The notes under the pieces are model-generated. The model saw nothing but the letters and a program-made list of their open reading frames with translations. It searched no databases and had not been told where the DNA came from. This document shows positions 20,763-30,112 of a stretch of DNA of 64,000 nt, in pieces (within the stretch, counting starts at the first letter, position 1; each line of letters starts with the position of its first letter). The translations under genes and the position numbers were made by a program. The DNA lies in the NCBI RefSeq assembly GCF_004768545.1, contig NZ_CP038635.1, positions 2,480,001 through 2,544,000 of the forward strand, read 5' to 3'. This DNA is from Cupriavidus oxalaticus. GTDB lineage: Bacteria > Pseudomonadota > Gammaproteobacteria > Burkholderiales > Burkholderiaceae.

Positions 20763-21689
20763 TCACACCTTCTCGACATCAGGCTTGCCCAGCAGCCCGG
20801 TCGGACGGAACAGCAGCACCAGCACCAGCAGGCTGAATGCGACCACGTCCTTGTATTCCGCCGGCATGTAGCCCGAGGCGAAGGTTTCCGCCAGGCCCAG
20901 CAGCACGCCGCCGAGCATCGCGCCCGGGATGCTGCCGATGCCGCCCAGCACCGCCGCGGTAAAGGCCTTGATGCCGGCGATAAAGCCGATAAAGGGATTG
21001 AGCTTGCCGATGCTCAGCCCGATCAGCACGCCGCCGACGGCGGCCAGCATCGCGCCCAGCACGAAGGTGAACGAGATTACCTTGTTGGTGTCGATGCCGA
21101 GCAGATTGGCCATGCGCATGTCTTCGGCGCAGGCGCGGCAGGCACGGCCCATGCGCGAGCGGCCGATGAACAGCGTCAGCGCGATCATCATCACCAGCGT
21201 TACGCCGACGATCAGCAGGCGCGAATACGGCACGGTCACGGTGAAATCGCCGCCCATCTGGAACTCGATGGCGCCCGAGATCAGCACCGGCACGGACACG
21301 TCGCGCGCGCCCTGCCCGATCTGGACATAGTTCTGCAGGAAGATCGACATGCCGATGGCGGAGATCAGCGGCACCAGCCGCGGACCGCCGCGCAGGGGCC
21401 GGTATGCCACCCGCTCGACCGCAAAGCCGTAGACGCCGGTGACCAGCACCGAGACCAGCAGGGCGGCGCCCAGCACCAGCGGCAGGGGGTAGCCTGCCTG
21501 GGCGCCGATCGCGGTGAGCGTGACCAGGCCGACGTAGGCACCGATCATGTAAATCTCGCCGTGCGCGAAATTGATCATGCCGATGATGCCGTAGACCATT
21601 GTGTAGCCGATGGCGATCAGCGCATAGATCGCACCCAGCGTCAGGCCGTTGACCAGCTGCTGGGTGAACTGTGGAAGGAATTCATTCAT
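20763..21689 (-). CDS. livH: Branched-chain amino acid ABC transporter permease LivH
   Basis: 308-residue polytopic permease. The N-terminus [19 protein letters not shown] and the following [19 protein letters not shown] are the LivH signature, and [20 protein letters not shown] is the ATPase-coupling loop. It lies 14 bp before livM and is separated from the binding-protein gene by a strong hairpin. Confidence 0.95.
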   Translation of the reverse strand: MNEFLPQFTQQLVNGLTLGAIYALIAIGYTMVYGIIGMINFAHGEIYMIGAYVGLVTLTAIGAQAGYPLPLVLGAALLVSVLVTGVYGFAVERVAYRPLRGGPRLVPLISAIGMSIFLQNYVQIGQGARDVSVPVLISGAIEFQMGGDFTVTVPYSRLLIVGVTLVMMIALTLFIGRSRMGRACRACAEDMRMANLLGIDTNKVISFTFVLGAMLAAVGGVLIGLSIGKLNPFIGFIAGIKAFTAAVLGGIGSIPGAMLGGVLLGLAETFASGYMPAEYKDVVAFSLLVLVLLFRPTGLLGKPDVEKV

Positions 21690-21726
21690 AGGGGAAGCCT
21701 CAGGAACTTGAAGCCCGATACCAGAA

Positions 21727-21753
21727 CGCCCCGCCCGGAGGCCGGGCGGGGCG
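21727..21753 (-). terminator. Intercistronic hairpin between livK and livH
   Basis: A perfect 12-bp GC-only stem (CGCCCCGCCCGG with its complement, 3-base loop) lies after the binding-protein gene and before livH. It has no U-run. Such hairpins stabilise the upstream message or partly terminate, which would let the binding protein be made in excess over the membrane subunits. Confidence 0.65.
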
Positions 21754-21774
21754 TGTGCGGGAAGGAGCGCCTGC

Positions 21775-22890
21775 TTAGTTTGCGGCGGTCTTGCTGGCGT
21801 CCTTGTGCCAGGTGTAGACCACGAACTTGAAGGACTTCAGGTCGCCCTTGTCGTCGTACTCGACCTTGCCGATCGGGGTGGTGAAGGCGTTCTTGTGCAT
21901 GTACGCCGCGACCTTGGCCGGATCGGTGCTCTTGGCGCCGGCGATGGCGTCGCCGATGATCTTGACGGCGGCGTAGGACGGCATCTGGAACGGACCGTTG
22001 GCGTCACGCTTCTTGTCGGCGAATGCCTTCACCAGGCCCGCGTTGGCCGGGTCGGCCGAGAAGTCGGCCGGCAGCGTCACCAGCATGCCTTCCGACGACG
22101 GGCCGGCGATCGCGGTCACGTCCTTGTTGCCCACGCCCTCGGGGCCCATGAAGGTGGCCTTCACGCCCTGCTCGCGCGCCTGGCGCAGCAGCAGGCCCAT
22201 TTCCGGGTGGTAGCCGCCGAAGTAGACGAAGTCCACGCCCTGCGACTTCAGCTTGGTGATGACGGCGGAGTAGTCCGAATCGCCGGCGTTGATGCCCTCG
22301 AACACGGCGACCGGGATCTTGGCCGCTTCCAGGTCCTTCTTCACCGAGCTGGCGATGCCCTGGCCATACGACTGCTTGTCGTGCAGCACGGCGACCTTCT
22401 TCGGCTTGACCTTGCCGATGATGTACTGGGCGGCGGCCGGGCCCTGCTGGTCGTCGCGGCCGATGGTGCGGAAGATGAACTTGCGCTTCCTGGTCTCGGT
22501 CAGCTGCGGCGCGGTGGCCGACGGCGTGACCATCACGATGCCTTCGTTCTCGTAGATGTCCGAGGCCGGGATGGTCGAGCCCGAGCACACGTGGCCGATC
22601 ACGTACTTGATGTTCTGGCTGACGACCTTGTTAGCCACCGCGACGGCCTGCTTCGGTTCGCAGGCGTCGTCCATCATCACCACTTCCAACTTGTTGCCGC
22701 CGGCGCCGCCGGCTGCGTTGATCTGTTCGACGGCGGTCAGCGCACCGGCCTTGACCATGTCACCGTACTGCGCCACCGAGCCGCTCATCGGGCCGGCAAT
22801 GGCGATCTTCACGGTTTCGGCGTTGGCGGCGGCGCCAAAGGTGGCCAGCATGGCAGCCAGCGAAATGGTGGTAAGACGGGACAGCGTCAT
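21775..22890 (-). CDS. livK: Branched-chain amino acid ABC transporter substrate-binding protein
   Basis: 371 residues. A Sec signal peptide of about 24 residues (LTTISLAAMLATFGAAANA) precedes a type I periplasmic-binding fold (VKIAIAGPMSGSVAQYGDM). The two Cys in MMDDACEPKQAV and YVIGHVCSGSTIP would form the LivJ/LivK disulphide, and the Ser/Thr ligand cluster CSGSTIPAS is present. A GAGGAG ribosome site lies just upstream. First gene of livKHMGF. Confidence 0.93.
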   Translation of the reverse strand: MTLSRLTTISLAAMLATFGAAANAETVKIAIAGPMSGSVAQYGDMVKAGALTAVEQINAAGGAGGNKLEVVMMDDACEPKQAVAVANKVVSQNIKYVIGHVCSGSTIPASDIYENEGIVMVTPSATAPQLTETRKRKFIFRTIGRDDQQGPAAAQYIIGKVKPKKVAVLHDKQSYGQGIASSVKKDLEAAKIPVAVFEGINAGDSDYSAVITKLKSQGVDFVYFGGYHPEMGLLLRQAREQGVKATFMGPEGVGNKDVTAIAGPSSEGMLVTLPADFSADPANAGLVKAFADKKRDANGPFQMPSYAAVKIIGDAIAGAKSTDPAKVAAYMHKNAFTTPIGKVEYDDKGDLKSFKFVVYTWHKDASKTAAN

Positions 22891-23429
22891 CAGGAGCTCC
22901 TCGATTTATGTTTGGGTCATCCGGGCAGAAGCGGAATGACCTGCGCAATCGAACAACACCCGCGGACTACAGAGATCGGAACGGCAGAAAAGCGGCCCGA
23001 GACGCGGAAGACGGGCCTGCGGAAAAGCTCAAGAGATGCGGGGCCCGGCATGTGTCAGTCCCGCTGTGGTGTGGGACCAAGGTTCGGAAAGACAACGTTT
23101 GATGCGTTCTCTATTGCGCAAGCGATTCGCCTGCCCCGCTAGCCGCACCGCATGCCGGAGGGATGGCCCGGCTGCCGTCGGCAAAGCAGCCCGCATTATA
23201 GGGTCAAATTTCCTGCGCTACGCGACAATCGCACAATAAATGCGGAACCACAGTGGGAAAACGCGACACAATTTTCCACGAATTGCGCTCCGGACCATTC
23301 GAGGTGCGATTTCCTGCCCTTTCCCGCGCTGCACCGCACAACGCGAGCCGCCCCAGAAAAGACAAACGCCCCGGCGGGCCGGGGCGTTTGCAATTGCTGC
23401 ACTGCGCAGCGAATCGGATGAGCTTGCGC
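22891..23429. other. Intergenic region between gltA and livK
   Basis: This 539-base gap contains the gltA terminator near its high end. The rest is the livK upstream region. On the minus strand a consensus -10 TATAAT occurs at 23200-23195 without a good -35; if used, livK would have an untranslated leader of about 300 bases. I found no convincing protein or RNA gene in it. Confidence 0.5.
23363..23390 (-). terminator. Intrinsic terminator of gltA
   Basis: A perfect 12-bp stem, CAAACGCCCCGG with its complement and a CGGG loop, is followed on the minus strand by TCTTTTC. It is about 40 bases beyond the gltA stop and closes the sdh-gltA operon. Confidence 0.88.
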
Positions 23430-24731
23430 TCAGCGCTTGGACACGTCCGGCACGTCGCGGGTGGCGGCGCCGACAAACAGCTGGCGCGGACGGCCGATCT
23501 TGTATTCCGGATCGGTGATCATCTCTTCCCACTGCGAGATCCAGCCCGGGGTGCGGGCCAGCGCGAAGATGCAGGTGAACAGCGAGGTCGGGATGCCCAG
23601 CGCGCGCTGGACGATGCCCGAGTAGAAGTCGACGTTCGGGTACAGCTTGCGGCTGACGAAGTACTCGTCTTCCAGCGCGATCTTTTCCAGCTCCATGGCC
23701 AGCTTGAACAGCGGGTCGTTGTGCAGGCCCAGCTCGTTCAGCACCTCATGGCAGGTTTCGCGCATCAGCTTGGCGCGCGGATCGTAGTTCTTGTACACGC
23801 GGTGGCCAAAGCCCATCAGGCGCACGCCCGAGTTCTTGTCCTTGACCTGCTTGATGAACTCGGGGATGTTGTCGACGCTGCCGATCTCTTCCAGCATCTT
23901 CAGCGCGGCTTCGTTGGCGCCGCCGTGGGCCGGGCCCCACAGGCAGGCCACGCCCGCGGCGATAGCTGCAAACGGGTTGGTGCCCGACGAGCCGGCCAGG
24001 CGCACGGTCGAGGTCGACGCGTTCTGCTCGTGGTCGGCGTGCAGGATGAAGATGCGGTCCAGCGCGCGCTCCAGCACCGGGTTCACGGTGTACGGGGCGC
24101 ACGGCGTGGCGAACAGCATGCGCAGGAAGTTGCCCGAGTAGGACAGGTCGTTCTGCGGATAGATGTACGGCTGGCCGATGTTGTACTTGTACGCCATGGC
24201 GACCATGGTCGGCATCTTGGCGATCAGGCGGATGGCCGAGATCTCGCGCTGGTGCGGATCATCGATGTCCATCGCGTCGTGGTAGAACGCGCTCATGGCA
24301 CCCACCAGGCCGGTCAGGACTGCCATCGGGTGGGCATCGCGGCGGAAACCGCGCATGAAGAACTGCAGCTGCTCGTGGACCATCGTGTGGTTCATCACGT
24401 GGCCGACGAATTCTTCCTTCTGCTTGGCGTTGGGCAGTTCACCCTTGAGCAGCAGGTAGCTGGTCTCGAGGTGGTCGCACTTCTGCGCCAGCTGCTCGAT
24501 CGGGTAGCCGCGATACAGCAGCTCGCCCTTGTCACCGTCGATATAGGTGATCTTGGAATTACACGAAGCCGTCGACATGAAACCGGGGTCGTAGGTGAAC
24601 TTACCGGTTTGTCCGTACAGCTTGCGAATGTCGATCACGTCCGGGCCAACGGTGCCCGTATAAATCGGCAGCTCAACGCTGGGGGAACCATCGGAGAACG
24701 ATAGCGTGGCTTTCACATCGGACGGCGTCAT
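23430..24731 (-). CDS. gltA: Citrate synthase (type II)
   Basis: 433 residues, the Gram-negative hexameric (NADH-sensitive) class. Condenses acetyl-CoA and oxaloacetate. Catalytic motifs include [16 protein letters not shown], the GPAHGGANE region and [14 protein letters not shown]. It is the last gene of the sdhCDAB-sdhE-gltA cluster, 43 bp after sdhE with no room for a strong independent promoter. A second citrate-synthase-family enzyme is 8 kb away. Confidence 0.97.
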   Translation of the reverse strand: MTPSDVKATLSFSDGSPSVELPIYTGTVGPDVIDIRKLYGQTGKFTYDPGFMSTASCNSKITYIDGDKGELLYRGYPIEQLAQKCDHLETSYLLLKGELPNAKQKEEFVGHVMNHTMVHEQLQFFMRGFRRDAHPMAVLTGLVGAMSAFYHDAMDIDDPHQREISAIRLIAKMPTMVAMAYKYNIGQPYIYPQNDLSYSGNFLRMLFATPCAPYTVNPVLERALDRIFILHADHEQNASTSTVRLAGSSGTNPFAAIAAGVACLWGPAHGGANEAALKMLEEIGSVDNIPEFIKQVKDKNSGVRLMGFGHRVYKNYDPRAKLMRETCHEVLNELGLHNDPLFKLAMELEKIALEDEYFVSRKLYPNVDFYSGIVQRALGIPTSLFTCIFALARTPGWISQWEEMITDPEYKIGRPRQLFVGAATRDVPDVSKR

Positions 24732-24774
24732 GTCGGATCCTTCAAATGCTGTGAATAATAATGTTGACCAAAAC

Positions 24775-25062
24775 TCAGACCGAACGCAGCAGGTTCACTA
24801 CGCGCTGCATCGGGGGCGTGTCGAGCTCACCGTCCAGTTCCTTGCGGGCAAGGAGCAGGTCCATCAACTCGTTGTCGCTGAGCTCGAACAGCTGGCTCAG
24901 CGCAGCCACATCCTCGTCGGACAGGCTCTCCTCGTAACGGTTGAAAAAACGTTCGACGATGATGTCGTTCTCCAGGAGGCCGCGGCGGGCGCGCCAGCGC
25001 AACCGTGCGCGCTTGTGCGGATCGGCCTGATGGGAGAAGGTGGTGGCAGGACTCTCGGTCAT
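24775..25062 (-). CDS. sdhE: Succinate dehydrogenase flavinylation/assembly factor SdhE
   Basis: 95-residue protein of the SdhE/YgfY (DUF339) family that promotes covalent attachment of FAD to SdhA. The conserved core [19 protein letters not shown], with the RRG...E motif, is present. It lies between sdhB and gltA, the typical betaproteobacterial position. Confidence 0.93.
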   Translation of the reverse strand: MTESPATTFSHQADPHKRARLRWRARRGLLENDIIVERFFNRYEESLSDEDVAALSQLFELSDNELMDLLLARKELDGELDTPPMQRVVNLLRSV

Positions 25063-25140
25063 GGCTTCCTACTTTCGGTGCGCCCGCCAGATATAGCCGC
25101 TCTGGCTGACGCACCGCTTACTACTTAGACAGCCGCAGGA

Positions 25141-25842
25141 TCACACCGCGCGGCGAACCATCAGTTCCTTGATCTTGCCGATGGCCTTGGTCGGGTTCAG
25201 ACCCTTCGGGCACACGTCGACGCAGTTCATGATGCTGTGGCAGCGGAACAGGCGGTACGGGTCGTTCAGGTTGTCCAGGCGCTCATTGGTGGCCTGGTCG
25301 CGGCTGTCCGCGATGAAGCGGTAAGCCTGCAGCAGGCCGGCCGGGCCGACGAACTTGTCCGGGTTCCACCAGAACGACGGGCACGACGTCGAGCAGCTGG
25401 CGCACAGGATGCACTCGTACAGGCCATCCAGCTCGTCGCGCTCTTCCGGCGACTGCAGGCGCTCTTTCTCGGGCGGCGGCTCGTCGTTGATCAGGAACGG
25501 CTTGATCGAGTTGTACTGCTTGAAGAACTGCGTCATGTCGACGATCAGGTCGCGCACCACCGGCAGCCCGGGCAGCGGACGCAGCACGATGCGGTCCGGC
25601 AGCTCGCGCATGTTGGTCAGGCAGGCCAGGCCGTTCTTGCCGTTGATGTTCATCGCGTCCGAGCCGCACACGCCTTCGCGGCACGAACGGCGGAACGAGA
25701 TGGTCTCGTCCAGCTTCTTGAGCTTGACCAGCGCGTCCAGCAGCATGCGCTCGTGGCCGTCGAGCTCGACCTCGTAGGTCTGCATGCGCGGCGCCGCATC
25801 CTTGTCCGGATCGTAGCGGTAGACTTCGAAAATACGCTTCAT
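25141..25842 (-). CDS. sdhB: Succinate dehydrogenase iron-sulfur subunit
   Basis: 233 residues. Carries the electron path from FAD to quinone. The [2Fe-2S] cysteines are in CREGVCGSDAM and LAC, the [4Fe-4S] set in CILCASCSTSCP and the [3Fe-4S] set in CHSIMNCVDVCPKGL. The start MKRIFEVYRYDPDKD is typical. It is 34 bp after sdhA and 78 bp before sdhE. Confidence 0.97.
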   Translation of the reverse strand: MKRIFEVYRYDPDKDAAPRMQTYEVELDGHERMLLDALVKLKKLDETISFRRSCREGVCGSDAMNINGKNGLACLTNMRELPDRIVLRPLPGLPVVRDLIVDMTQFFKQYNSIKPFLINDEPPPEKERLQSPEERDELDGLYECILCASCSTSCPSFWWNPDKFVGPAGLLQAYRFIADSRDQATNERLDNLNDPYRLFRCHSIMNCVDVCPKGLNPTKAIGKIKELMVRRAV

Positions 25843-25876
25843 TTCTGTGGGTCCTGTTTTCTCTACGATGCGGTGC

Positions 25877-27655
25877 TCAGAAGGTACGGGCCTTCGGCGG
25901 CACGCTTTCCACCGTCAGCGGTTCCATCTTCACCGGCTTGTAGTCGAGGCGGTTGCCTTCGCTGTAGAACAGCGTGTGCTTGAGCCAGTTCTGGTCGTCG
26001 CGGTTGGGGAAGTCGCTGTGCGCGTGCGCACCGCGCGATTCCTTGCGGGCGGCCGCCGAGATCATGGTGGCCTTGGCCACTTCCACCAGGTTGGCCACTT
26101 CCAGGGCTTCCACCAGCGCGGTGTTGAAGACCTTGGACTTGTCCTTCAGGTGGATGTTGTCGGCGCGCTCGGCCACTTCCAGGATGCGGTCGACACCTTC
26201 GTCCATCAGCTTCTGGGTGCGGAACACGCCGGCATGCGACTGCATGTTCTTGCGGATGTCGTTGGCGACGTCCTGCGTGTATTCACCCGACGACGTGGCC
26301 TGCAGCTTGGCCAGGCGCGACATCGCGAGGTCAGCGGCGTCGGCCGGCAGCGGCTTGTGTTCCTTCTGCTTCAGGTTCTGCGCGATGATGTGGTTGCCGG
26401 CGGCACGGCCGAACACCACCAGGTCGAGCAGCGAGTTGGTGCCCAGGCGGTTGGCGCCGTGCACCGACACGCACGAGCATTCGCCGATCGCGTAGAAACC
26501 ATTCAGCACTTCGTTCGGGCTGCCGTTCTTCGGCACCACGACCTGGCCGTGGTAGTTCGTCGGGATGCCGCCCATCTGGTAGTGGATGGTCGGGACCACC
26601 GGGATCGGTTCCTTGATCGCGTCGACGTTGGCGAACTTCATGCCGATTTCGCGGATCGACGGCAGGCGCTTCATGATGGTCTCGGCGCCGACGTGGGTCA
26701 GGTCGAGCAGCACGTAGTCGCCGTTCGGGCCGCAGCCGCGGCCTTCCTTGATTTCCTGGTCCATCGAGCGCGAGACGAAGTCGCGCGGCGCCAGGTCCTT
26801 CAGCGTCGGCGCATAGCGTTCCATGAAACGCTCGCCATCCTTGTTGCGCAGGATCCCGCCTTCGCCACGCACGCCTTCGGTGATCAGCACGCCCGCGCCG
26901 GCCACGCCGGTCGGGTGGAACTGCCAGAACTCCATGTCTTCCAGCGGCACGCCCGCGCGTGCGGCCATGCCCAGGCCGTCACCGGTGTTGATGAAGGCGT
27001 TGGTCGACGCGGCGTAGATACGGCCGGCACCGCCGGTCGCGAACAGCGTGGTCTTGGCCTCGAGGATGTAGACCTCGCCGGTTTCCATTTCCAGCGCGGT
27101 CACGCCCAGCACGTCGCCGTCCTGGTCGCGGATCAGGTCCAGCGCCATCCACTCGACGAAGAAGTGGGTCTTGGCGCGCACGTTGCGCTGGTACAGCGTA
27201 TGCAGCAGCGCGTGGCCGGTACGGTCCGCCGCGGCGCAGGCGCGCTGCACCGGCTTCTCGCCGTAGTTGGCGGTATGGCCGCCGAACGGGCGCTGGTAAA
27301 TCGTGCCGTCCGGATTGCGGTCGAACGGCATGCCGAAGTGCTCGAGTTCGTACACGACCTTCGGCGCTTCCCGGCACATGAACTCGATCGCGTCCTGGTC
27401 GCCCAGCCAGTCCGAGCCCTTGATGGTGTCGTAGAAGTGATAGTGCCAGTTGTCTTCGCTCATGTTGCCCAGCGAAGCACCGATGCCACCCTGCGCCGCC
27501 ACGGTGTGCGAGCGGGTCGGGAACACCTTGGACAGCACGGCCACGTTCAGGCCGGCTTCCGCGAGCTGGAGGGATGCGCGCATCCCGGCGCCGCCAGCAC
27601 CGACGATGACCACGTCAAAGCGGCGACGCGGCAATCCAGTCTTGACTGCGACCAT
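25877..27655 (-). CDS. sdhA: Succinate dehydrogenase flavoprotein subunit
   Basis: 592 residues. Oxidises succinate to fumarate on the cytoplasmic face of the membrane. The FAD Rossmann motif is VIVGAGGAGMRASLQLAEAG, the covalent FAD histidine lies in RSHTVAAQGGIGASLGN, and the active-site segment HPTGVAGAGVLITEGVRGEG is intact. Three bases separate it from sdhD. Confidence 0.97.
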   Translation of the reverse strand: MVAVKTGLPRRRFDVVIVGAGGAGMRASLQLAEAGLNVAVLSKVFPTRSHTVAAQGGIGASLGNMSEDNWHYHFYDTIKGSDWLGDQDAIEFMCREAPKVVYELEHFGMPFDRNPDGTIYQRPFGGHTANYGEKPVQRACAAADRTGHALLHTLYQRNVRAKTHFFVEWMALDLIRDQDGDVLGVTALEMETGEVYILEAKTTLFATGGAGRIYAASTNAFINTGDGLGMAARAGVPLEDMEFWQFHPTGVAGAGVLITEGVRGEGGILRNKDGERFMERYAPTLKDLAPRDFVSRSMDQEIKEGRGCGPNGDYVLLDLTHVGAETIMKRLPSIREIGMKFANVDAIKEPIPVVPTIHYQMGGIPTNYHGQVVVPKNGSPNEVLNGFYAIGECSCVSVHGANRLGTNSLLDLVVFGRAAGNHIIAQNLKQKEHKPLPADAADLAMSRLAKLQATSSGEYTQDVANDIRKNMQSHAGVFRTQKLMDEGVDRILEVAERADNIHLKDKSKVFNTALVEALEVANLVEVAKATMISAAARKESRGAHAHSDFPNRDDQNWLKHTLFYSEGNRLDYKPVKMEPLTVESVPPKARTF

Positions 27656-27658
27656 TTA

Positions 27659-28024
27659 TTACACCCTCCAGAGAATCTGAGCAGCGTAGCCCGCGCAACC
27701 GACGAGCCACAGAATCGTAAGAACTTGCAGCACCAGGCGCACCGCCATCGGCTTGACATAGTCCATCCAGATGTCGCGCACGCCGATCCAGGCGTGATAC
27801 AGCAGCGACAGGATGGTCAGGAACGTGATGATCTTCATCCACTGGTTGGCGAAGAACCCTGCCCACGCTTCGTACGAAGCGCCGTTCGACAGCAGGAAGG
27901 CAATGGCCAGCACCACGGTGAACACCACCATGATCACGGCCGTGACGCGTTGCGCGAGCCAGTCTTTCAGGCCGTAATGGGCGCCGACGACCAGGCGCTT
28001 GGGACCGATATTGTTGTTTGCCAC
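27659..28024 (-). CDS. sdhD: Succinate dehydrogenase membrane anchor subunit
   Basis: 121 residues with three membrane helices. It contains HYGLKDWLAQRVTAVIM near the N-terminus and HAWIGVRDIWMDYVKP, which carries the expected heme/quinone-site His and the Asp-Tyr pair. It lies between sdhC and sdhA. Confidence 0.94.
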   Translation of the reverse strand: MANNNIGPKRLVVGAHYGLKDWLAQRVTAVIMVVFTVVLAIAFLLSNGASYEAWAGFFANQWMKIITFLTILSLLYHAWIGVRDIWMDYVKPMAVRLVLQVLTILWLVGCAGYAAQILWRV

Positions 28025-28035
28025 CGTGATTCTCC

Positions 28036-28446
28036 TCAGAACAGGCCGAACAGCTTCAGGCCGAAAATCAGGGTAAGCAGCAGGCTGACAACCAGCACGC
28101 TGATGGCAGACTTGGCCGAGGCGGGCTTGGAAACACCAACGTGCACATCCAGCAGCAGAAAGCGGATACCGGCGCAGAAATGATGCAGATAACCCCAGAT
28201 CAGGGCCAGCACAACCAGCTTGACAAAGCCGCCGGACAACAGGGCCGAGAACTTTGCGAAGCTCAGTTCGGAGGTAATGCTCTGCTCGAACAGGTACAGG
28301 ACGAAGGGAAGGAGGAGGAACATCAAGGCACCGCTCACGCGATGCAGGATGGATACCTTGCCGGCCCAGGGCAACCGGTATTTCGCGATCTGCGAGATAC
28401 CGATATTCCGGAACTCCGGCCTGGCTTGTTTGACGGCTTCAGCCAT
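28036..28446 (-). CDS. sdhC: Succinate dehydrogenase cytochrome b556 subunit
   Basis: 136 residues from MAEAVKQARPEFRN; a TTG four codons upstream (28458) is in frame but less likely. Three membrane helices, the quinone-site segment SILHRVSGALMF, and the heme-ligand region LHHFCAGIRFLLLDVHVG identify SdhC. It is the first gene of the sdhCDAB-sdhE-gltA operon. No clear promoter could be assigned in the 281 bp upstream. Confidence 0.94.
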   Translation of the reverse strand: MAEAVKQARPEFRNIGISQIAKYRLPWAGKVSILHRVSGALMFLLLPFVLYLFEQSITSELSFAKFSALLSGGFVKLVVLALIWGYLHHFCAGIRFLLLDVHVGVSKPASAKSAISVLVVSLLLTLIFGLKLFGLF

Positions 28447-28727
28447 GCGAGACCCCAATTAGCGGTAAACAAAGAAACGAGACTGCCATTGCCTGCATGC
28501 AACGGGATGCATTGAGGCAAATCCACGAGATTTTAGCGCCTTTGTTGCGCGCTGCACCAATAATTTTCAGCTATCGCGCCCAACAGGCGCCGCCCGACAA
28601 TCGCACACCATACACATGACACGGCGATTGCCAAGCAATATTCACCGGCGCTGCGCAACAACCCGCACCACCATCACAAGACCCGCAATAATCGCAGCCG
28701 ACGCAGGGACCGCGCCGGCCCCATGAC

Positions 28728-29681
28728 TCAGCTCAGGTCGTTCTGATAATAGTGTTTCGTCGTCACATACAACCCGCGGCGCACCTCGACAGGGCGATCC
28801 CCGTAGGTATATGAAACGCGCTCGACCGACAACAGCGGCGAGCCCACCGGCACGGACAGCAGCTCGGCCGCCGTCTCGTCGGCGGCCACGGCGCGGATCT
28901 TTTCCGAGGCGCGGATCATGCGCGTACCGAACTCGGCCTCGAACAAGGCATACATGGGCCCCTTCCACTCGGTCAGCTTTTCCGCGGTGAGGCCTTTGAA
29001 GTTGGCGCCCAGCAGCCAGATCTCGTCGAGCACGGTCGACTCGCCGGAGAAATTCAGCACGCGGCGGATCTGCACCACGCTGTCGCCGGTGCGGATATCG
29101 AGCAGCCGCGCGATTTCGGCGGGCGCGCGCAGGCGCTTGCACTCCAGCACGTGGCTGGCGCCGTAGTGGGGCTCGCCTTCGTCGGGGACGAGGCGCAGGA
29201 AACGGAACTTGACCACGTCCTCATGGTGCGTGGTCACGAAGGTGCCCTTGCCCTGCCGCCGCGCCACCAGGTTCTCGGCGGCGAGTTCGTCGATGGCCTT
29301 GCGCACCGTGCCCTGGCTTACCTTGTAGCGCGCCGCCAGCTCCATTTCGCTGGGGATCATCTCGCCCGGCTTCCACTCGCCGGACTGCAGGCTGCGCATG
29401 ATGAGCGCCTTGATCTGCTGGTACAGCGGGCTGAAGGTGGGCGACGGGGCGGTCTGCGGGCCCGGCTGCTGGGCGGCGGCCTGGGGCGCAGGAGATGACG
29501 ACGGCGCGGGAGAGTTCGACGGCGGGGTCGACGACGGAGTCGATGACGAGGCCGACGAAGACGGGGTCGACGAAGGCGGGGTCGACGAAGGCGCCTGCGT
29601 CCCGGCGCCAGGCGTGGCCGCGCCGGAGTCCTGCGCACCGTGGGCGGCAGCGCCGGAGAGGGACGTAGACAGGGAGGACAT
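28728..29681 (-). CDS. GntR-family (HutC-type) transcriptional regulator
   Basis: 317 residues. The first about 80 are a Ser/Thr/Pro/Ala-rich low-complexity tail encoded by triplet-repetitive DNA (29.5-29.65 kb). A GntR winged helix follows at about 83-150 (LYQQIKALIMRSLQSGEW, MIPSEMELAARYKVSQGTVR, RRQGKGTFV), then a UTRA ligand-binding domain. HutC-type members sense small metabolites. It is divergent from mdh and upstream of sdhCDAB-gltA, and a perfect palindrome sits 56 bp before its start, so autoregulation and control of TCA genes are likely but inferred. The true start could lie downstream of the low-complexity tail. Confidence 0.88.
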   Translation of the reverse strand: MSSLSTSLSGAAAHGAQDSGAATPGAGTQAPSSTPPSSTPSSSASSSTPSSTPPSNSPAPSSSPAPQAAAQQPGPQTAPSPTFSPLYQQIKALIMRSLQSGEWKPGEMIPSEMELAARYKVSQGTVRKAIDELAAENLVARRQGKGTFVTTHHEDVVKFRFLRLVPDEGEPHYGASHVLECKRLRAPAEIARLLDIRTGDSVVQIRRVLNFSGESTVLDEIWLLGANFKGLTAEKLTEWKGPMYALFEAEFGTRMIRASEKIRAVAADETAAELLSVPVGSPLLSVERVSYTYGDRPVEVRRGLYVTTKHYYQNDLS

Positions 29682-29730
29682 AGGCGGGATTTCACCATAA
29701 AAGGGCGGCGGGCGCCAGCCTGACGTTAAT

Positions 29731-29754
29731 TGTCTTATGTCTTATATAAGACAT
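29731..29754. promoter_or_regulatory. Palindromic operator, probable GntR/HutC-type binding site
   Basis: ATGTCTTATATAAGACAT at 29737-29754 is a perfect 18-bp palindrome, preceded by another TGTCTTAT half-site at 29731-29738. GT-N-TA-N-AC symmetry is what HutC-type GntR proteins prefer. On the minus strand the TATAAG inside it could be the -10 of gntR, which would give autorepression. Confidence 0.7.
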
Positions 29755-29759
29755 ATGAA

Positions 29760-29788
29760 TTGACAGCCAGTGAGGCCGGGCCTACACT
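29760..29788 (+). promoter_or_regulatory. Sigma-70 promoter toward mdh
   Basis: TTGACA at 29760-29765, a 17-base spacer and TACACT at 29783-29788 make a near-consensus promoter. Its -35 begins 5 bases after the palindromic operator, so a bound regulator would touch RNA polymerase. Confidence 0.6.
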
Positions 29789-30112
29789 CGCGCTGGTCCA
29801 CGCCCGCGAATGTCGTGAATGCCGTGCTCGTGCCGCCGGCGGATGCCGTCCCCGGCACCCTCTCCCGCGGCCCGGACTGGAAATCGGTCTGGAAATGGCG
29901 GCTCGCTTCGCAGTAGACTTACGCTTCGTTGCATCACCATGACCCGTTGTGGCTCATCCTCACCGGTTCCGCCCCGTGGCCCCGCCACCTGGTTCCGGCG
30001 GACGGCCGCTCCCCGCTGTGGCGACAACCAGCATCCGGCGTGCACGCCGCCTTGAGTTGGCGACTGCGTGCCGCCGACCGGTTACCCCCTTCTATCGTTT
30101 GGAGATTTACTC

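Larger units (their letters stand above)
29682..30112. other. Divergent regulatory region gntR / mdh
   Basis: This 431-base region holds a palindromic operator, a consensus-like promoter toward mdh and, if that promoter is used, an mdh leader of about 320 bases. No protein gene was recognised in the leader. A GGAG ribosome site (TTTGGAGATTTACTC) precedes the mdh ATG. Confidence 0.65.

Noticed and set aside
25847..28183. 778-residue frame antisense to sdhA and sdhD
   Set aside because: Opposite strand of genes with intact flavin and heme motifs; no independent features.
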